A stretch of DNA of 6,158 bases from an uncultured Clostridia bacterium. Lineage in GTDB: Bacteria > Bacillota > Clostridia > TANB77 > CAG-508. This document shows positions 5,601-6,158 of this stretch, one piece after another. The notes below the pieces were generated by a model. The model did no database searches, was not told the origin of the DNA, and saw only the letters and a list, made by a program, of their open reading frames with translations. The DNA lies in NCBI GenBank assembly GCA_948664205.1, contig CAPNDH010000062.1:1-6158 (forward strand), in the 5' to 3' direction. The translations under genes were made by a program, and so were the position numbers. Numbering within the stretch: the first letter of the stretch is position 1; every line of letters begins with the position of its first letter.

Positions 5601-6158
5601 CTGTCTTTTCAATAATTAAATTTCCTGTTGGCTCTGTATTTTCTACTGTAACACTTCCAAATATAACATTTGTGTTTTGGTCTTTATATCTTAAAGTAAC
5701 TTCCTTTTGTTCAGTATTTAATAAGTAACCTGTTGGCACTTCAATTTCCTTAATTTTATATTTTCCAAGTGGCAAATTTGATTTGCTTGCAACTCCTACA
5801 CTATTGGTTGTAATAGTTGCTACTACATCTCCTTTTGAGTGGTGTTTTACTGTTCTGGCAACATTGTATATATCTTCATTAGCAATTATTTGAAATTTTG
5901 CTCCTTGTACTTTATCTCCATTTGTATTTGTCTTTGTTACTGTAATTTCTGCTGTTGGCTCTGTGTTTACTATTGCTTGCTCTGTTGTTTGATTAGGTTT
6001 TACTTCTGCTGTATAAGTTTCTGTATTTAGTAAATAACCTGTTGGGCTTGATTTTTCTTTTATATAGTAAGTTCCTTTTCTTAATTTTTCTAACTTGATT
6101 TTTCCATTTGTTACTGTTACATCACGATTAAATCCATTTTCTCCTGTTACATTAAATA
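2665..6158 (-). CDS. Giant Cna-B/SpaA-type multidomain cell-wall-anchored surface protein, 5' end beyond window
   Basis: Seen: the frame is open from the right edge to a TAG at 2665-2667, giving 1163 residues of a longer protein; the signal peptide and true start are outside. A chain of at least eleven Cna-B-like units is visible (fragment numbering, approximate): 1-66 (partial), 67-178, 179-318, 319-432, 433-550, 551-668, four tandem 85-87-residue repeats at 670-1012, and 1013-1119. Most units have the pattern K-x-D near the start, a GKYxxKE or YTLxE strand, an (A/P)P-x-GY turn, and a closing Asn or Asp strand. Residues 1123-1127 are TPKTG, followed by a hydrophobic segment (about 1132-1150) and a Lys/Arg-rich tail. 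Known of the family: such domains form internal Lys-Asn or Lys-Asp isopeptide bonds and give stiff stalks that sortase links to peptidoglycan. Inferred: an adhesin carried by a conjugative element. No pilin YPK motif was noticed, so a non-polymerised adhesin is more likely than a major pilin. The family call is secure; the ligand is unknown. Confidence 0.93.
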   Translation of the reverse strand, partial: FNVTGENGFNRDVTVTNGKIKLEKLRKGTYYIKEKSSPTGYLLNTETYTAEVKPNQTTEQAIVNTEPTAEITVTKTNTNGDKVQGAKFQIIANEDIYNVARTVKHHSKGDVVATITTNSVGVASKSNLPLGKYKIKEIEVPTGYLLNTEQKEVTLRYKDQNTNVIFGSVTVENTEPTGNLIIEKTDKETGNKNRVDKKSHHGDATLKGTEYTLYAKERITNVAGTIKYFDKDEQIATFTFNEYGVASIKITNNNTPAKISVEGTKLTGLPMGKYYAKETIVPTGYMPDTKVYDYTFSYRDMNTKVIEVAGTVTNTVEKAPFEVIKVSTNENATAETVANAEFTAILSKYVDYYGSFDEAKKHLSEFATDEYSIFRTGTNGHGISGLLAYGEYTVNETYTPSPEITTVEQFYVTIDKDSKTPVKELVENDLPFEAYIKMQKQDKKTGKFVTYSNATFELYRLNEDTNKWEQVQCKISDKYYKTWTTNSEGVAKTETKLEAGKYKLTEIKIPTGFIQLDEELTFKVDNRNSTLNYDKDWDAWITVTVKNEQPTGTLKLNKKVALREDMDKTMIKDIDFTKISFELVADEKIIDYADGSTIYEKGKVVGKYNLKADGTLTVSNLPMGKYHLKELTTIDGAVLDKTEYEVIFEQKDTVTKEYVVEKDIENRTTAIEVSKTDITGEKELVGAKLTITDENNEVIDSWVSTEKTHKIEGLVVGKEYTLKEETAPNGFVVATEIKFKVENTAEIQKVTMIDKVVTMTKQDIGGNEIEGAELQVIDEDNNVVDEWTSTKEPHRINNLVEGKTYTLIEQYAPDGFVISNEVKFTVTTDKETQEVKMIDKVVEISKQDISGNELEGATLVVTSTKTKNIVDKWVSGKEPHKVNGLIENEEYILHEEIVVDGYVKATDVKFTVTSDKETQKVIMIDKILEVVKTDLVTGEEIEGAELKVIDEDGNVIDEWTSTKEPHKVVGLEENKKYKLVEITAPYGYEITEEIEFTVSEDKETQRVEMKDMPILQNIKLVKIDSNTKEVIKDKFTFGIYEDAECTKLIKEVKSDKENGTVLFENLRYGIYYIKEIAAPKGYVLSDKVIKVEMNDKGTFIDNEKVESEDSTYTLEFENVPVDTPKTGDNSNLKLYAGLLGLSILALASVGVHEYKKRKSVNKK
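2776..2790 (-). other. Sortase sorting motif TPKTG encoded at the adhesin C-terminus
   Basis: These codons spell TPKTG followed by Asp, 36 codons before the stop. A roughly 19-residue hydrophobic stretch and the tail EYKKRKSVNKK follow, which is the standard tripartite cell-wall sorting signal. The first residue of the pentapeptide is Thr rather than the Leu of canonical LPXTG. xPKTGD variants are common in clostridia. Cleavage is expected between Thr and Gly. The sortase responsible is not in this window. Confidence 0.9.
3121..4149 (-). repeat. Four tandem Cna-B repeats (85-87 codons each) in the adhesin gene
   Basis: Units lie at about 4149-3889, 3888-3634, 3633-3376 and 3375-3121. Each begins with a strand containing K-T-D or K-Q-D, then (V/I)xGAxL, a W-(T/V)-S-x-(K/E)-x-x-H stretch, a YxLxE strand and a (D/N/Y)G(F/Y) turn, and ends in a V-x-M-(I/K)-D strand. 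The conserved Lys, the Glu of YxLxE and the final Asp stand where the isopeptide triad (Lys, catalytic Glu, Asp) lies in the CnaB2 domain of the streptococcal protein FbaB. These repeats are distinct from the longer upstream domains, which close with Asn strands. The second and fourth units are most alike. Confidence 0.88.

Noticed and set aside
2665..5775. The adhesin beginning at a TTG at 5775
   Set aside because: The frame stays open for 127 more codons to the right edge and encodes further Cna-B sequence; the TTG is an internal Leu codon in a LPLGKYKIKE strand with no ribosome binding site.
2378..6030. Short plus-strand frames at 2378-2623, 2654-2914, 3515-3835, 3775-3993, 4146-4367 and 5839-6030
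   Set aside because: All are antisense to well-supported minus-strand genes, have low-complexity hydrophobic products and lack convincing ribosome binding sites.

Overview
The window is AT-rich (most stretches look like 20-33% G+C) and every gene I can support lies on the minus strand, so transcription runs from right to left. Codon choice, strong AGGAGG-type ribosome binding sites, a TTG start and a Gram-positive cell-wall sorting signal point to a low-GC Firmicute, probably a clostridial lineage. The gene content (a Cna-B/SpaA surface protein, two small unknown genes, the N-terminal part of a very large ArdC-like/helicase-type protein, and TnpV) is what I associate with integrative conjugative elements of the Tn1549/CTn type. 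I therefore read this as an internal piece of such an element. No integrase, relaxase, attachment site or element end is in view.

From right to left: positions 6158-2665 are the C-terminal 1163 residues of a giant adhesin made of at least eleven Cna-B-like (self-crosslinking, Ig-like) domains. It ends in a TPKTG sorting signal, a membrane segment and a basic tail, and its N-terminus lies beyond the right edge. A 57-bp gap with a perfect 9-bp hairpin follows. Two short, tightly spaced genes of 71 and 103 codons (2607-2392 and 2389-2078) come next; I do not recognise either. Seventeen bases later, an AGGAGG-TTG start at 2060 opens a reading frame that runs without a stop off the left edge (686 codons visible). 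It has an ArdC-N-like N-terminus and resembles the large helicase/methylase-type proteins of Tn1549-like elements.

The most notable feature is inside that last gene. A complete 117-codon TnpV homologue (1219-866) is read from the same strand in the +1 frame, with its own AGGAGG site, and overlaps a low-complexity linker of the large protein. Both frames look meaningful, so this appears to be a true gene-within-a-gene. The local G+C rise and the lack of stops in several frames fit dual coding.

The close spacing (2 bp and 17 bp between the last three cistrons) suggests one transcriptional unit. It would link a wall-anchored adhesin, possibly for contact with recipient or host cells, to intracellular DNA-processing functions of the element, with the hairpin after the adhesin gene able to set relative expression. 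That functional link is inference.
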